10,284 bases of DNA from an uncultured bacterium (GTDB taxonomy: Bacteria; Eisenbacteria; RBG-16-71-46; CAIMUX01). Position 1 is the stretch's first letter; the number at the start of each line of letters is the position of its first letter. Below are positions 1 through 6,369 of this stretch, one piece after another. The notes beneath the pieces were generated by a model. That model was not told where the DNA came from. It worked only from the letters and a program-made list of their open reading frames with translations, and searched no databases. Both the position numbers and the translations under genes were made by a program. The stretch lies in NCBI GenBank assembly GCA_946886185.1, contig CAMPIC010000055.1, positions 1 to 10,284 of the forward strand, read 5' to 3'.

Positions 1-1
1 C

Positions 2-337
2 ATCATCGCGCTCAGCGCCGTGATCACCGCCATCGGCCTGATCCGGAGCTCCGGACGCATCGCGCAGTCGGCGGCGCAACTGGAGCAGTCGATCGCCGCG
101 TTGAGCCCCCGGATCGATCGGGTGCTCCAGGAATCCAGCGAGTTGATCGCGGAAACGAGAGCTGTCATTGCGCGCCTGGAGGAAGTGGCTCGGGACACCT
201 CGGAAGTCACCTATGAAACCAAGCGGCTGGCTGTCCCCATGATTCGAGATCTCGGGGTTCTCCGGGAAGGCACCCGCCAGCTCGTGGGACTGGTGCGCGG
301 CGTGCAGGCCGGAGTTTCGACCTTGCGGAAGCGCTGA
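2..337 (+). CDS. DUF948-like membrane-anchored coiled-coil protein (5' partial)
   Basis: The reading frame is open from the left edge, so the true start lies outside the window. The first visible residues (IIALSAVITAIGLI) form a hydrophobic stretch typical of an N-terminal membrane anchor. About 95 residues follow that are polar, Leu/Ile/Val-heptad-like and rich in Glu, Arg and Ala, with no globular motif, and the protein ends in LRKR. A single N-terminal helix plus a long coiled coil is the layout of DUF948/YtxG-type proteins. The next gene encodes a YtxH protein, and in Bacillus ytxG (DUF948) and ytxH are neighbours in a general-stress operon, which supports the call. The role in the family is poorly defined and envelope-associated. 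An in-frame GTG at 20 would split the membrane helix and is unlikely to be the start. The family assignment rests on architecture and neighbour rather than a diagnostic motif. Confidence 0.68.
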   Translation: MIALSAVITAIGLIRSSGRIAQSAAQLEQSIAALSPRIDRVLQESSELIAETRAVIARLEEVARDTSEVTYETKRLAVPMIRDLGVLREGTRQLVGLVRGVQAGVSTLRKR

Positions 338-382
338 TTCGTTCCGGGGAATTTGCGAGCGGGTTCCACTGTAGGATTGCCG

Positions 383-483
383 GGCCGCTCCCGATGTCGG
401 ACAAGACGTGGAACCGATTGGAAGCTGAAACAGGCCGCTCCCGATGCCGGAGAAGGCGGTGGAATCGATTGGAACCTGAAACA
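383..483 (+). repeat. Two-copy direct repeat, 50/51-bp unit, just upstream of ytxH
   Basis: Copy 1 (383-432) and copy 2 (433-483) both begin GGCCGCTCCCGATG and both end CTGAAACA. They differ by five substitutions and one single-base indel in the middle. Copy 2 runs directly into the ytxH Shine-Dalgarno. The array fills most of the 158-bp gap between the DUF948-like gene and ytxH. An ATG at 394 opens a frame through both copies into ytxH, but it has no Shine-Dalgarno, so I treat the array as non-coding leader DNA. Confidence 0.85.
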
Positions 484-495
484 GGAGGTGGAGAA

Positions 496-828
496 ATGTC
501 GCACGACACCAAAGATACGGCCCTGGCCTTTTTGCTCGGCGTGGTGGCCGGAGGCGTGACCGCGCTGCTGCTCGCGCCCGATCGCGGAACCGAGACGCGG
601 CGCAGGATCCGCGAGGGCGCGCGTGACGTGTACCGGCGGAGCGGCGACCGCATCACGGAAGCGAAGGGTTCTCTGGGCGAGCGGGCGCATGATCTGGCAG
701 GTTCGGCTCGGAGTCGAGTGGACCACCTGACGCAAGTCGCGAAGTCTCAGGCGAGCGCGGTCCGCGAGGCAGTCGCGGAGGGCAAAGAAGCCTATCGACG
801 CGAAGTGTCTCGTCCAGAAGGGGAGTGA
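496..828 (+). CDS. ytxH: YtxH-domain envelope/stress protein
   Basis: This 110-residue protein has an N-terminal hydrophobic segment at about residues 8-27 (ALAFLLGVVAGGVTALLLAP). That segment carries the Gly-rich helix followed by LLLAP and then a Thr/Arg-rich turn (GTETRRRI), which is the signature of the YtxH family. The rest is a charged amphipathic helix with no cysteines, likely coiled coil facing cytoplasm or periplasm. The ATG at 496 is chosen because AGGAGGTG lies at 483-490, five bases before it. An upstream in-frame ATG at 394 lacks such a site and would add repeat-encoded sequence. The gene follows a DUF948-like gene, mirroring ytxG-ytxH of Bacillus, where the genes are stress induced; the molecular function is unknown. 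Its stop codon overlaps the first bases of a 30-bp tandem repeat. No promoter is evident in the 158-bp gap, so cotranscription with the upstream gene is likely. Confidence 0.88.
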   Translation: MSHDTKDTALAFLLGVVAGGVTALLLAPDRGTETRRRIREGARDVYRRSGDRITEAKGSLGERAHDLAGSARSRVDHLTQVAKSQASAVREAVAEGKEAYRREVSRPEGE

Positions 829-916
829 GGCGGCCCGAGAGTAGCGATGCGACTCAGAGGCGGCGCGAGAGTGGCGATGCGACTCAGAGGCGGCGCGAGA
901 GTGGCGATGCGACTCA
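827..916. repeat. Three-copy 30-bp tandem repeat between convergent genes
   Basis: The units are 827-856, 857-886 and 887-916. Copies 2 and 3 are identical (they begin GAGGCGGCGCGAGAG and end GCGACTCA), and copy 1 differs at two positions. A decayed 16-bp remnant of a fourth copy lies at 925-940, with three mismatches to the unit's 3' half. Each unit contains a short inverted repeat, GAGT...ACTC, with a 9-base loop. The array begins inside the ytxH stop codon and lies between the 3' ends of ytxH and the PIN-PhoH gene. Frames through it give 10-residue peptide repeats on both strands, but neither has a convincing start site. Confidence 0.92.
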
Positions 917-979
917 GTCCGTTCGTGGAGATGCGACCGAGCCGGCCCTCCACCCCCCTTCGCAAGTCTGCCAGGGCGA

Positions 980-2326
980 TCAAAGCAGCTCGGCGGCCAG
1001 GCTCGCGAGGTGGCTGCGCTCGCTCTTGCTCAACGTGATGTGGCCATACAGCGACTGGCCCTTGAAGCGCTCCACGACATAGGTCAATCCGTTGCTCGAC
1101 GCGTCCAGATAAGGATTGTCGATCTGGTATGCGTCGCCGGTCAGCACCACCTTGGTGTCCTTGCCGGCGCGGCTGACCGCTGTCTTCACCTCATGCGGCG
1201 TGAGGTTCTGGGCTTCATCGATCAGGATGAACAGCCCGGGCAAGCTGCGCCCGCGGATGTAGGTCACCGCCTCCATCTCGATCATCCCGGTCGCGAAGAG
1301 ATAATCGATCTTCTCCGAGGTCTGCTCGAGTTGCGGATCCACGAGAAAGTTGAGGTTGTCCTGCACCGGGCCCATCCAGTTTTCGAGTTTCTCTTCCTTG
1401 GTGCCCGGGAGATAGCCGATGTCCCGCCCGAGCGGAATGACGGGGCGGGAGACCATGATGCGGCGGTAGAGCTTCTTCTCCGCGACCTGATGGAGCCCGG
1501 CCGCCAGCGCGAGAAGCGTCTTGCCCGTGCCTGCCTGACCCAGCATCGTCACGAGCTCGATATCCGGGCGTAAGAGCAGCTCGAGCGCGAAATGTTGCTG
1601 GAGGTTGAGCGCCTGGATTCCCCACGGTCGCGATTCGTAGTGCTTGAGAGTCTCGATGCGGCCCGAATCCGCGCGGAAGATCCCCAGAGCGGTTTGCTTG
1701 CTGTTCGAGCTGCTGCGCAGGAGCACGCCCTGGTTGGGGCGGAACTCCCGGTCCAGAACGAGGGACTTGCTCTGGTAGAACTCGTCGATCTGCTGCCCGG
1801 TGCAATCGACCTCGGCCCAGCCGGTGTACAAGTCCTCGAAGTCGACCCGGCTGCGCAGGAGGTCTTCGGTCGGCAGCCCGAGAATCTCTCCTTTGACGCG
1901 CGCGTTGATGTCCTTGCTCACGAAGATGATGTCGACGCCGCTCTTCTGTAGGAAGAACGCCGCCGCGAGAATGCGGTTGTCCGTTCGGCTCACGTCCATC
2001 CCGCGAGGGAGATGCTCGACGTAGGTGTCGACCATCACGAACAGCTTTCCACCGCCCGAGAGCGGGATGCCGTCCCGGAAGTTGCCGCTCCGGCGGAGCT
2101 CGTCGATGGTCCGAATCACGTAGCGCGCGTTGCGGCCGCGCTCGTCGTTTTCGCGCTTGAAGCGATCCAACTCTTCCAGGATGTCGACCGTGAGGATGAT
2201 GTTGTGTTCATCGAACGCGAGGAGTGCGGTGGCATCGTGAAGGAGGACGTTGGTATCGAGGAGATAGCATCGGCCCGCAAGTGCGCCGATTTCGAACCCG
2301 TCGAGGGTTCCTTCCATGGATGTCAT
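980..2326 (-). CDS. phoH: PIN-PhoH protein (PIN nuclease domain fused to PhoH ATPase)
   Basis: This 448-residue fusion has an N-terminal PIN domain (about 19-150) with LLDTNVLLHD (Asp24), the EELDRFK acidic pair (Glu51/Glu52), the RTDNRIL motif (Asp116) and VSKDINAR (Asp139). These give the acidic metal-binding cluster of PIN ribonucleases. The C-terminal half (about 230-445) is a PhoH P-loop ATPase with Walker A GQAGTGKT (263-270), the VSRPVIPLGRDIGYLPG segment (292-308), Walker B LFILIDEAQ (365-373) and the hallmark LTGDAYQID...YLDASSNGL (395-414). Length and order match PhoH2/YlaK-type proteins, some of which are ATP-dependent RNA helicase-nucleases. No key residue appears missing. ATG 2326 has AAGG ten bases upstream. 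The ATG at 2317 has GGAG nine bases upstream, so the real start could be three codons later. A candidate promoter lies at 2365-2393, and the upstream helicase gene ends in a terminator, so this gene is probably transcribed alone. Confidence 0.96.
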   Translation of the reverse strand: MTSMEGTLDGFEIGALAGRCYLLDTNVLLHDATALLAFDEHNIILTVDILEELDRFKRENDERGRNARYVIRTIDELRRSGNFRDGIPLSGGGKLFVMVDTYVEHLPRGMDVSRTDNRILAAAFFLQKSGVDIIFVSKDINARVKGEILGLPTEDLLRSRVDFEDLYTGWAEVDCTGQQIDEFYQSKSLVLDREFRPNQGVLLRSSSNSKQTALGIFRADSGRIETLKHYESRPWGIQALNLQQHFALELLLRPDIELVTMLGQAGTGKTLLALAAGLHQVAEKKLYRRIMVSRPVIPLGRDIGYLPGTKEEKLENWMGPVQDNLNFLVDPQLEQTSEKIDYLFATGMIEMEAVTYIRGRSLPGLFILIDEAQNLTPHEVKTAVSRAGKDTKVVLTGDAYQIDNPYLDASSNGLTYVVERFKGQSLYGHITLSKSERSHLASLAAELL

Positions 2327-2364
2327 CTCCGAGAGGCCTTCTGCAGGTTGCGTTTGCAGGAGTC

Positions 2365-2393
2365 ACCCTAGAGATCCCACCATCCCGGGTCAA
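2365..2393 (-). promoter_or_regulatory. Candidate sigma-70-type promoter of the PIN-PhoH gene
   Basis: Read on the minus strand, TTGACC (2393-2388) stands 17 bp upstream of TAGGGT (2370-2365). The -35 matches TTGACA at five of six positions. The -10 keeps the first TA and last T of TATAAT. The position leaves a leader of about 30-40 bases before the PIN-PhoH start at 2326, and the helicase terminator lies just upstream. Inferred from spacing and consensus only; the host sigma-factor preference is unknown. Confidence 0.45.
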
Positions 2394-2445
2394 GGACGTT
2401 GCCTGCGTGCGGGAAGCGCGTGCGCGCGCACCGGTCGGCGAATGC

Positions 2446-2469
2446 AAAAGCGCGCCCGAGAGCGCGCTT
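2446..2469 (-). terminator. Rho-independent terminator of the DEAD-box helicase gene
   Basis: On the minus strand AAGCGCGC (2469-2462) pairs with GCGCGCTT (2455-2448) across a six-base loop TCTCGG. A short T run (TTTT, 2449-2446) follows, overlapping the end of the stem. The perfect 8-bp GC-rich stem, T tract and position 43 bases beyond the helicase stop codon fit an intrinsic terminator. It is the second of two hairpins in a row. Confidence 0.75.
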
Positions 2470-2480
2470 CGACGTAAGAG

Positions 2481-2500
2481 CGGCGCCCCGAGAGGCGCCG
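2481..2500 (-). terminator. Second hairpin between helicase stop and main terminator
   Basis: CGGCGCC (2481-2487) and GGCGCCG (2494-2500) form a perfect 7-bp stem around a hexaloop that reads TCTCGG on the minus strand, the same loop as the adjacent terminator. It starts 12 bases past the helicase stop codon. It lacks its own T run, so it is more likely an accessory or 3'-end-protecting hairpin than a terminator by itself. Confidence 0.5.
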
Positions 2501-2511
2501 TGTGCAAGCGT

Positions 2512-4242
2512 CTAGACTCTGGCCGCCTCCGAGCTCGGTGCCGGCCGTTGCCGGCGGAAGATCCGGCCGAGGACCGACTGGAAGATGCCGGGAGCCGCCG
2601 CGCTCGGATCTTTGCCGGGGTTGCGCGGAGTGCTCGCGGCGATCGCGCTGCTCTGCGTCTCTCCCGCGGCGCGCCGCTGGTTCGAGCCGCGATGACCCGC
2701 ACCGTCCCGCGATGCGTGGTTCGTGGTGCGCTGCTCCCGCGGGTCAGCCGCTTTACGCTGGTTTCGAGTGGAAGATGTCATGCGCTCGTCTCTCGGACCG
2801 GACGCCGCTCGCGGATCTCGTCTTGAATCGGACGCCGTTTGCGGAGCTCGACGTGAATCGGACGCCGCGTGCGGAGCTCTTCTTGAATCGGACGCCGCAT
2901 GCGAAGCTTGTCGTGAATCGGACGCCGCGCGCGGATCTCGTCGTGAATCTGACCGGCGATCAGGGCGCGCACCGCGCACTGAAGCGGTCGACGACGCCTC
3001 CACGAGCACAGGGGCCGTCGCGGCGGGCCGACTGCCCGACCGGCTTCCCCTACGCCGCCGGCTGCGAGAGCCGGATGCCGAGCCTCCGTTGTTGCGAGTC
3101 TCGGCAGCGACAGGACTCACGATCTTGCTCGATCCGTTCCGCTCGTTCCCGGTCAGCGAAGTTCCCACCAGGCGCTCGATCGCGTGCAAGGTGGCCCGGT
3201 CGCGTGACGTCGCCAGCATGATCGCCATGCCGGTTCTGCCGGCCCGCGCCGTTCGGCCGATGCGGTGAACGTAATCTTCCGCGCTGAACGGGACATCGTA
3301 GTTCACGACGTGTCCAACGTGATCGACATCGATGCCACGCGCCGCGATGTCCGTCGCCACGAGTAGATTCACCTTCCCGGCGCGGAACGCTTCGAGTGTC
3401 GCGACACGCTCGTTCTGGCTGCGATCGCTGTGGATCGGAGCAGCCCGGTAGCCGCGTTGCCGCAGTTTGGAGGCGAGCTTCGTCGCGCCGACCTTGGTGC
3501 GGGTGAAAATGATCGCCCGATCCATCTCGTGTTCCTGGATCAACCCCTCGAGCACCCGCTGCTTGTCGTCCTGTTCGACGAAGATCACTCGCTGATCGAC
3601 CGTCTCCACGGTGGTGGCGGACGGCGCGACTTCGACTTTGACAGGGTCGATCAGGATTCCACGCGAGAGTCGCTGGATCTCGCCTCCCAGCGTGGCCGAG
3701 AAGAGGAGCGTCTGACGCTTCGTGGGGATCTCGCGCACGATTTCTCGAACCGCGTCGATGAACCCCATGTCGAGCATTCGATCCGCTTCGTCAAGCACGA
3801 GATATTCGGTGTTTCGGTAGTCGATGTTGCCGCGCCACATGTGATCGATGAGGCGGCCCGGCGTCGCCACGAGGATGTCCACCCCGTGACGCAGCATCAT
3901 GGTTTGGGAGTCGAACGGAACACCGCCGAACACCGTGGTCACTTCCAGAGAGGTGTACTTCGAGTACTCCCGAATGTTCTTCCCCACCTGAATCGCCAGC
4001 TCACGAGTCGGCACGAGGACGAGGGCCCGGAGGGGCGCCTTGGGCACCTGGCTCAGACGGTGGAGGATCGGCAGCGCGAACGCCGCGGTCTTGCCGGTAC
4101 CGGTCTGCGCGCATGCCATGAGGTCCTTGCCGGCCATCGCGTGGGGGATCGACTTCAGCTGAATGGGGGAGGGGGTGACGTAACCGAGTTCTTTTACGGC
4201 CTGCAGGATCTCTGGGGAGAGACCCATCGATTCAAAAGACAT
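2512..4242 (-). CDS. rhlE: DEAD-box ATP-dependent RNA helicase, RhlE-like
   Basis: This 576-residue protein has all helicase motifs in order: Q motif (FESMGLSP... PSPIQ, 3-28), motif I AQTGTGKT (45-52), Ia PTREL (78-82), Ib TPGR (127-130), II DEAD (151-154), III SAT (182-184), IV IIFTRTK (244-250), V ATDIAARGID (296-305) and VI HRIGRTARAG (326-335). The core ends near residue 360. It unwinds short RNA duplexes using ATP; RhlE-type enzymes act in ribosome assembly and RNA decay. The remaining ~210 residues are low-complexity, Ser/Arg/Ala-rich and basic, with a stretch RSRRRRGSRSGSR (393-405), five 10-residue repeats (431-480) and a short possibly helical end (GIFQSVLGRIFRRQR). This tail is long for the family and probably binds RNA. 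The start at 4242 has AGGATAGGAG just upstream and begins where RhlE proteins usually begin. The leader contains a 7-bp hairpin and two terminator-type hairpins follow the stop. It could equally be labelled CshA/DeaD-like; the RhlE subgroup is a judgement. Confidence 0.97.
   Translation of the reverse strand: MSFESMGLSPEILQAVKELGYVTPSPIQLKSIPHAMAGKDLMACAQTGTGKTAAFALPILHRLSQVPKAPLRALVLVPTRELAIQVGKNIREYSKYTSLEVTTVFGGVPFDSQTMMLRHGVDILVATPGRLIDHMWRGNIDYRNTEYLVLDEADRMLDMGFIDAVREIVREIPTKRQTLLFSATLGGEIQRLSRGILIDPVKVEVAPSATTVETVDQRVIFVEQDDKQRVLEGLIQEHEMDRAIIFTRTKVGATKLASKLRQRGYRAAPIHSDRSQNERVATLEAFRAGKVNLLVATDIAARGIDVDHVGHVVNYDVPFSAEDYVHRIGRTARAGRTGMAIMLATSRDRATLHAIERLVGTSLTGNERNGSSKIVSPVAAETRNNGGSASGSRSRRRRGSRSGSRPAATAPVLVEASSTASVRGARPDRRSDSRRDPRAASDSRQASHAASDSRRAPHAASDSRRAPQTASDSRRDPRAASGPRDERMTSSTRNQRKAADPREQRTTNHASRDGAGHRGSNQRRAAGETQSSAIAASTPRNPGKDPSAAAPGIFQSVLGRIFRRQRPAPSSEAARV
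2801..2950 (-). repeat. Five-copy 30-bp in-frame tandem repeat in the helicase tail
   Basis: Five units of exactly 30 bp (2801-2830, 2831-2860, 2861-2890, 2891-2920, 2921-2950) share GACGCCG near the start and GAATC near the end on the plus strand; the first and last units are the most worn. They encode helicase residues of the form SDSRRAPHAA, SDSRRDPRAA and similar (431-480). Because the period is a multiple of three, copy-number change would keep the frame. This is a coding minisatellite in a disordered basic tail, and the shared Arg/Ser pattern suggests selection for composition rather than exact sequence. Confidence 0.93.
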
Positions 4243-4256
4243 GCTCCTATCCTGGT

Positions 4257-4279
4257 CTCCGCCTCTTCCCGGGGCGGAG
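4257..4279 (-). promoter_or_regulatory. Leader hairpin just upstream of the helicase start
   Basis: On the minus strand CTCCGCC (4279-4273) pairs with GGCGGAG (4263-4257) around a nine-base loop, ending 14 bases before the helicase ATG and next to its Shine-Dalgarno. A second perfect SD-like AAGGAG (4293-4288) lies 5' of the hairpin without a usable start codon, and the CCTCC of the stem could instead pair with GGAG of that element. Two competing structures are therefore possible. That this regulates translation is inference. Confidence 0.4.
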
Positions 4280-4838
4280 GTTTCTATCTCCTTCGTGTGG
4301 GCTCCTGTTGCGTCCCCTGGATGTGTTCGGTGGGGCTAGCGAGGAAGAGCGGAGCCTGCGGCGAGTAGGCCGCACTGCACAGTCCGTGTTGGACGTCCAG
4401 TCGTTCGTACTGTTTCCAGTATCGGGTAGGTGGGTGGAAAACACCACATCCTTTTACCCGCCGGCCCCGCCACTATCCTCGGGCGAGCGGCCGCGATCAT
4501 GGGGCATTGGATGCTTTCGCGGCTCCGTTCGGCGGTCATGATCCCAGAGTCCACATGATGGTGACGCGTCCGCGCCGATCCACCGCCCCCGCCCCAGGTT
4601 CCGCGGCCAATGGAACAAACCGGCACCTCCCTCCGTCTGAGAGCCGGGTGGGCGGAACGTCAGGGCACACCGGCGCGCGACGGGCTGGCGAAGTGGCGGC
4701 CGGCCTCCCGAGCAGCTGAATCTACGGACCTCGAGGCATGGCGATGAACGACCTGTCGTTCGCGCAGAAGAAGGGGTTCCGTGAAAGTCAAACCCAACGA
4801 ACATAATCGATTGGGGCTACCGGGACGGGTGAGCGCTC

Positions 4839-4868
4839 TTGACTGCCGCTGGACCGGAGCCATAGCAT
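4839..4868 (+). promoter_or_regulatory. Candidate sigma-70-type promoter of spt
   Basis: TTGACT (4839-4844) is followed after 18 bp by TAGCAT (4863-4868). The -35 matches consensus at five of six positions and the -10 at four of six. The predicted transcript start is roughly 35-40 bases before the spt ATG at 4912, leaving room for the GAGGAG ribosome site at 4903-4908. A second -10-like hexamer, TATTCT (4881-4886), lacks a partner -35. Assigned by consensus alone. Confidence 0.45.
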
Positions 4869-4911
4869 CTGGCGATTCTGTATTCTCCCCAGGAACCGCA
4901 CCGAGGAGCGC

Positions 4912-6159
4912 ATGGGAAGCGACGAGGCGAATTTCATCGAAGTGGCGGCGTCCGATCGTCCCGGGTTCGTCGACTTGTTCGATCGTTGCCGGAGATACAC
5001 CCGCGCCAAGGAAGCGCAGGCCGCCGGGCTCTATCCCTACTTCATCCCGATCTCGGGATCGGAAGGGACCGAGGTCGTCATCGACGGCCACCGGAAAATC
5101 ATGCTCGGGTCGAACAACTATCTGGGGCTCACCCACGATCCTCGGGTCATGGCCAAGGCGGAGGAGGCAGCCCGTCTATATGGTTCGGGCTGCACCGGAA
5201 GCCGCTTCCTGAACGGGACCCTCGACCTCCACGAGAAGCTCGAGGCGGAGCTCGCCGAGTACGTCGGCAAGGAAGCCGCGCTCGTGTTCTCGACCGGTTT
5301 CCAGACCAACCTGGGCGTGATCGCGACTCTCGCGCAGCGCTGGGACGCGATCATCATCGACAAGCTCGATCATGCCAGCATCATCGATGGCGCGAAGCTG
5401 TCGGCGGGAACCGTGTACCGGTTCAACCATGCGGATCTGGCCGGTCTCGAGCGGATGCTGGAACGAGCCCACCGCGACCTTCCCAACGGCGGAAAGATCG
5501 TCGTGGTCGACGGAATCTTCAGCATGGAAGGGGACATCGCCGACCTCCCCGAAATCATCCCGATCTGCCGCCGCTACGGCGCCCGCCTGCTCGTGGATGA
5601 GGCGCACTCGGTCGGCGTGATGGGCCCGACGGGCGCGGGAGTGCACGAGCATTTCGGCGTCACCGACGAGTGCGATGTCCTGGTGGGCACGTTCAGCAAG
5701 TCGTTTGCGTCGATCGGCGGATTCGCGGCCGGAGACGAGCCGGTCATGCACTACATCAAGCACCATGCGCGCTCGCTCATCTTCAGCGCTTCCATGCCGC
5801 CGTATGCCGTCGCCACGGTCCGGGAATGCCTGCGAATCATGAAGACCGAGCCGGAGCTACGCGAGCGGTTGTGGCACAACAAGCAACGCTTGCAGGAGGG
5901 GCTCGATTCCCTCGGCTTCGATACCGGAACCACCACCACGCCGATCATCCCCATCATGGTCGGGCCCCTGGTGCAGACGTTCCGGTTCTGGCGCGCCTTG
6001 CTCGACAACGGAGTCTTCACCAATCCGGTGATTCCGCCCGCGGTACCGGAAGGGACCTCTCGGATCCGGATCAGCCTGATGGCGAGCCACACCGATGCGC
6101 TCATCGATGAAGCCTTGGAAAAGATCAAGAAAGCAGGCGAACAAGTCGGCCTCATCTAG
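4912..6159 (+). CDS. spt: Serine palmitoyltransferase (PLP-dependent alpha-oxoamine synthase)
   Basis: Spt condenses L-serine with a long-chain acyl thioester to give 3-ketosphinganine and CO2, the first committed step of sphingolipid synthesis. The 415-residue protein is full length for bacterial Spt. Visible landmarks are MLGSNNYLGL (64-73), GSGCTGSRFLNGT (91-103), a PLP-stacking His in DHAS (His154), LLVDEAHS with Asp229 and His232, the Schiff-base lysine in GTFSKS (Lys263), and GTSRIRIS near the C terminus (substrate carboxylate-binding Arg region). The N-terminal FTRA/YTRAKEAQAAGLYPYF-type segment (29-44), RLWHN (319-323) and the C-terminal AGEQVGLI are closer to Spt than to KBL (glycine C-acetyltransferase) or BioF. 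ATG 4912 has GAGGAG three bases upstream and no better alternative. The downstream acyltransferase, CerR-like reductase and PAP2 protein strengthen the assignment. BioF or KBL remain possible from the fold alone, but no biotin or threonine-degradation genes are nearby. Confidence 0.92.
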   Translation: MGSDEANFIEVAASDRPGFVDLFDRCRRYTRAKEAQAAGLYPYFIPISGSEGTEVVIDGHRKIMLGSNNYLGLTHDPRVMAKAEEAARLYGSGCTGSRFLNGTLDLHEKLEAELAEYVGKEAALVFSTGFQTNLGVIATLAQRWDAIIIDKLDHASIIDGAKLSAGTVYRFNHADLAGLERMLERAHRDLPNGGKIVVVDGIFSMEGDIADLPEIIPICRRYGARLLVDEAHSVGVMGPTGAGVHEHFGVTDECDVLVGTFSKSFASIGGFAAGDEPVMHYIKHHARSLIFSASMPPYAVATVRECLRIMKTEPELRERLWHNKQRLQEGLDSLGFDTGTTTTPIIPIMVGPLVQTFRFWRALLDNGVFTNPVIPPAVPEGTSRIRISLMASHTDALIDEALEKIKKAGEQVGLI

Positions 6160-6179
6160 CGCGTCCGACGGTGAGGAGC

Positions 6180-6221
6180 ACCGAGGCGCTCTTCGGCGCG
6201 AGCGGATCGATCATCCTCGGT
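6180..6221 (+). other. Inverted repeat in the spt-GNAT gap
   Basis: ACCGAGG (6180-6186) and CCTCGGT (6215-6221) are perfect 7-bp arms enclosing 28 bases that can themselves fold (GCGC/TCTTCG/GCGC). The structure begins about 20 bases after the spt stop codon. No T run follows, so it is not a standard intrinsic terminator; it could be an mRNA processing or attenuation element, or chance. The rest of the 210-bp gap shows no convincing promoter or ORF. Confidence 0.4.
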
Positions 6222-6369
6222 AGAGCTCACGCAGCACGGCCGATGAGCGATCCCGACCTCAGACAAGGACAGATGCGAGGTCCCGCGAATCGGCTCCGAA
6301 GAGCAACGAGCGTGGGGTTCGCGCATCGAGCTCCCAGGGATGGGACCTACCGGAGAGCATCCAGCAGTC

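Larger units (their letters stand above)
4243..4911. other. 669-bp divergent intergenic region (helicase / spt)
   Basis: The region separates the minus-strand helicase and plus-strand spt starts. Identifiable elements are the helicase leader hairpin near 4257-4279, a perfect 10-bp palindrome TGGACGTCCA at 4390-4399, an AT-richer patch near 4410-4460, and the spt promoter candidate at 4839-4868. A 20-codon ORF (ATG 4744, stop 4804-4806) has GAGG seven bases upstream but no recognisable product. Longer open frames here lack start signals and motifs. I find no clear helicase promoter, no tRNA-like fold and no insertion-sequence ends. An unrecognised small RNA or a decayed gene is possible. Confidence 0.6.

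Noticed and set aside
394..495. Longer YtxH start at ATG 394, encoding a WNRLE-type peptide repeat
   Set aside because: No Shine-Dalgarno precedes 394, while AGGAGGTG stands five bases before ATG 496, where the YtxH domain begins.
825..1082. Small plus-strand ORF through the 30-bp array (GTG start overlapping the ytxH stop)
   Set aside because: It consists of repeat-encoded decapeptides and then antisense of the PIN-PhoH gene; no independent coding signal.
4418..4446. Possible helicase promoter on the minus strand (TGGTGT, 17 bp, GATACT)
   Set aside because: The -35 matches only two consensus positions and the leader would be about 170 bases; not better than chance.
4308..4719. Plus-strand ORFs of 70-77 codons in the divergent gap
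   Set aside because: Non-ATG starts or no ribosome site, no motifs, composition like random GC-rich frames.
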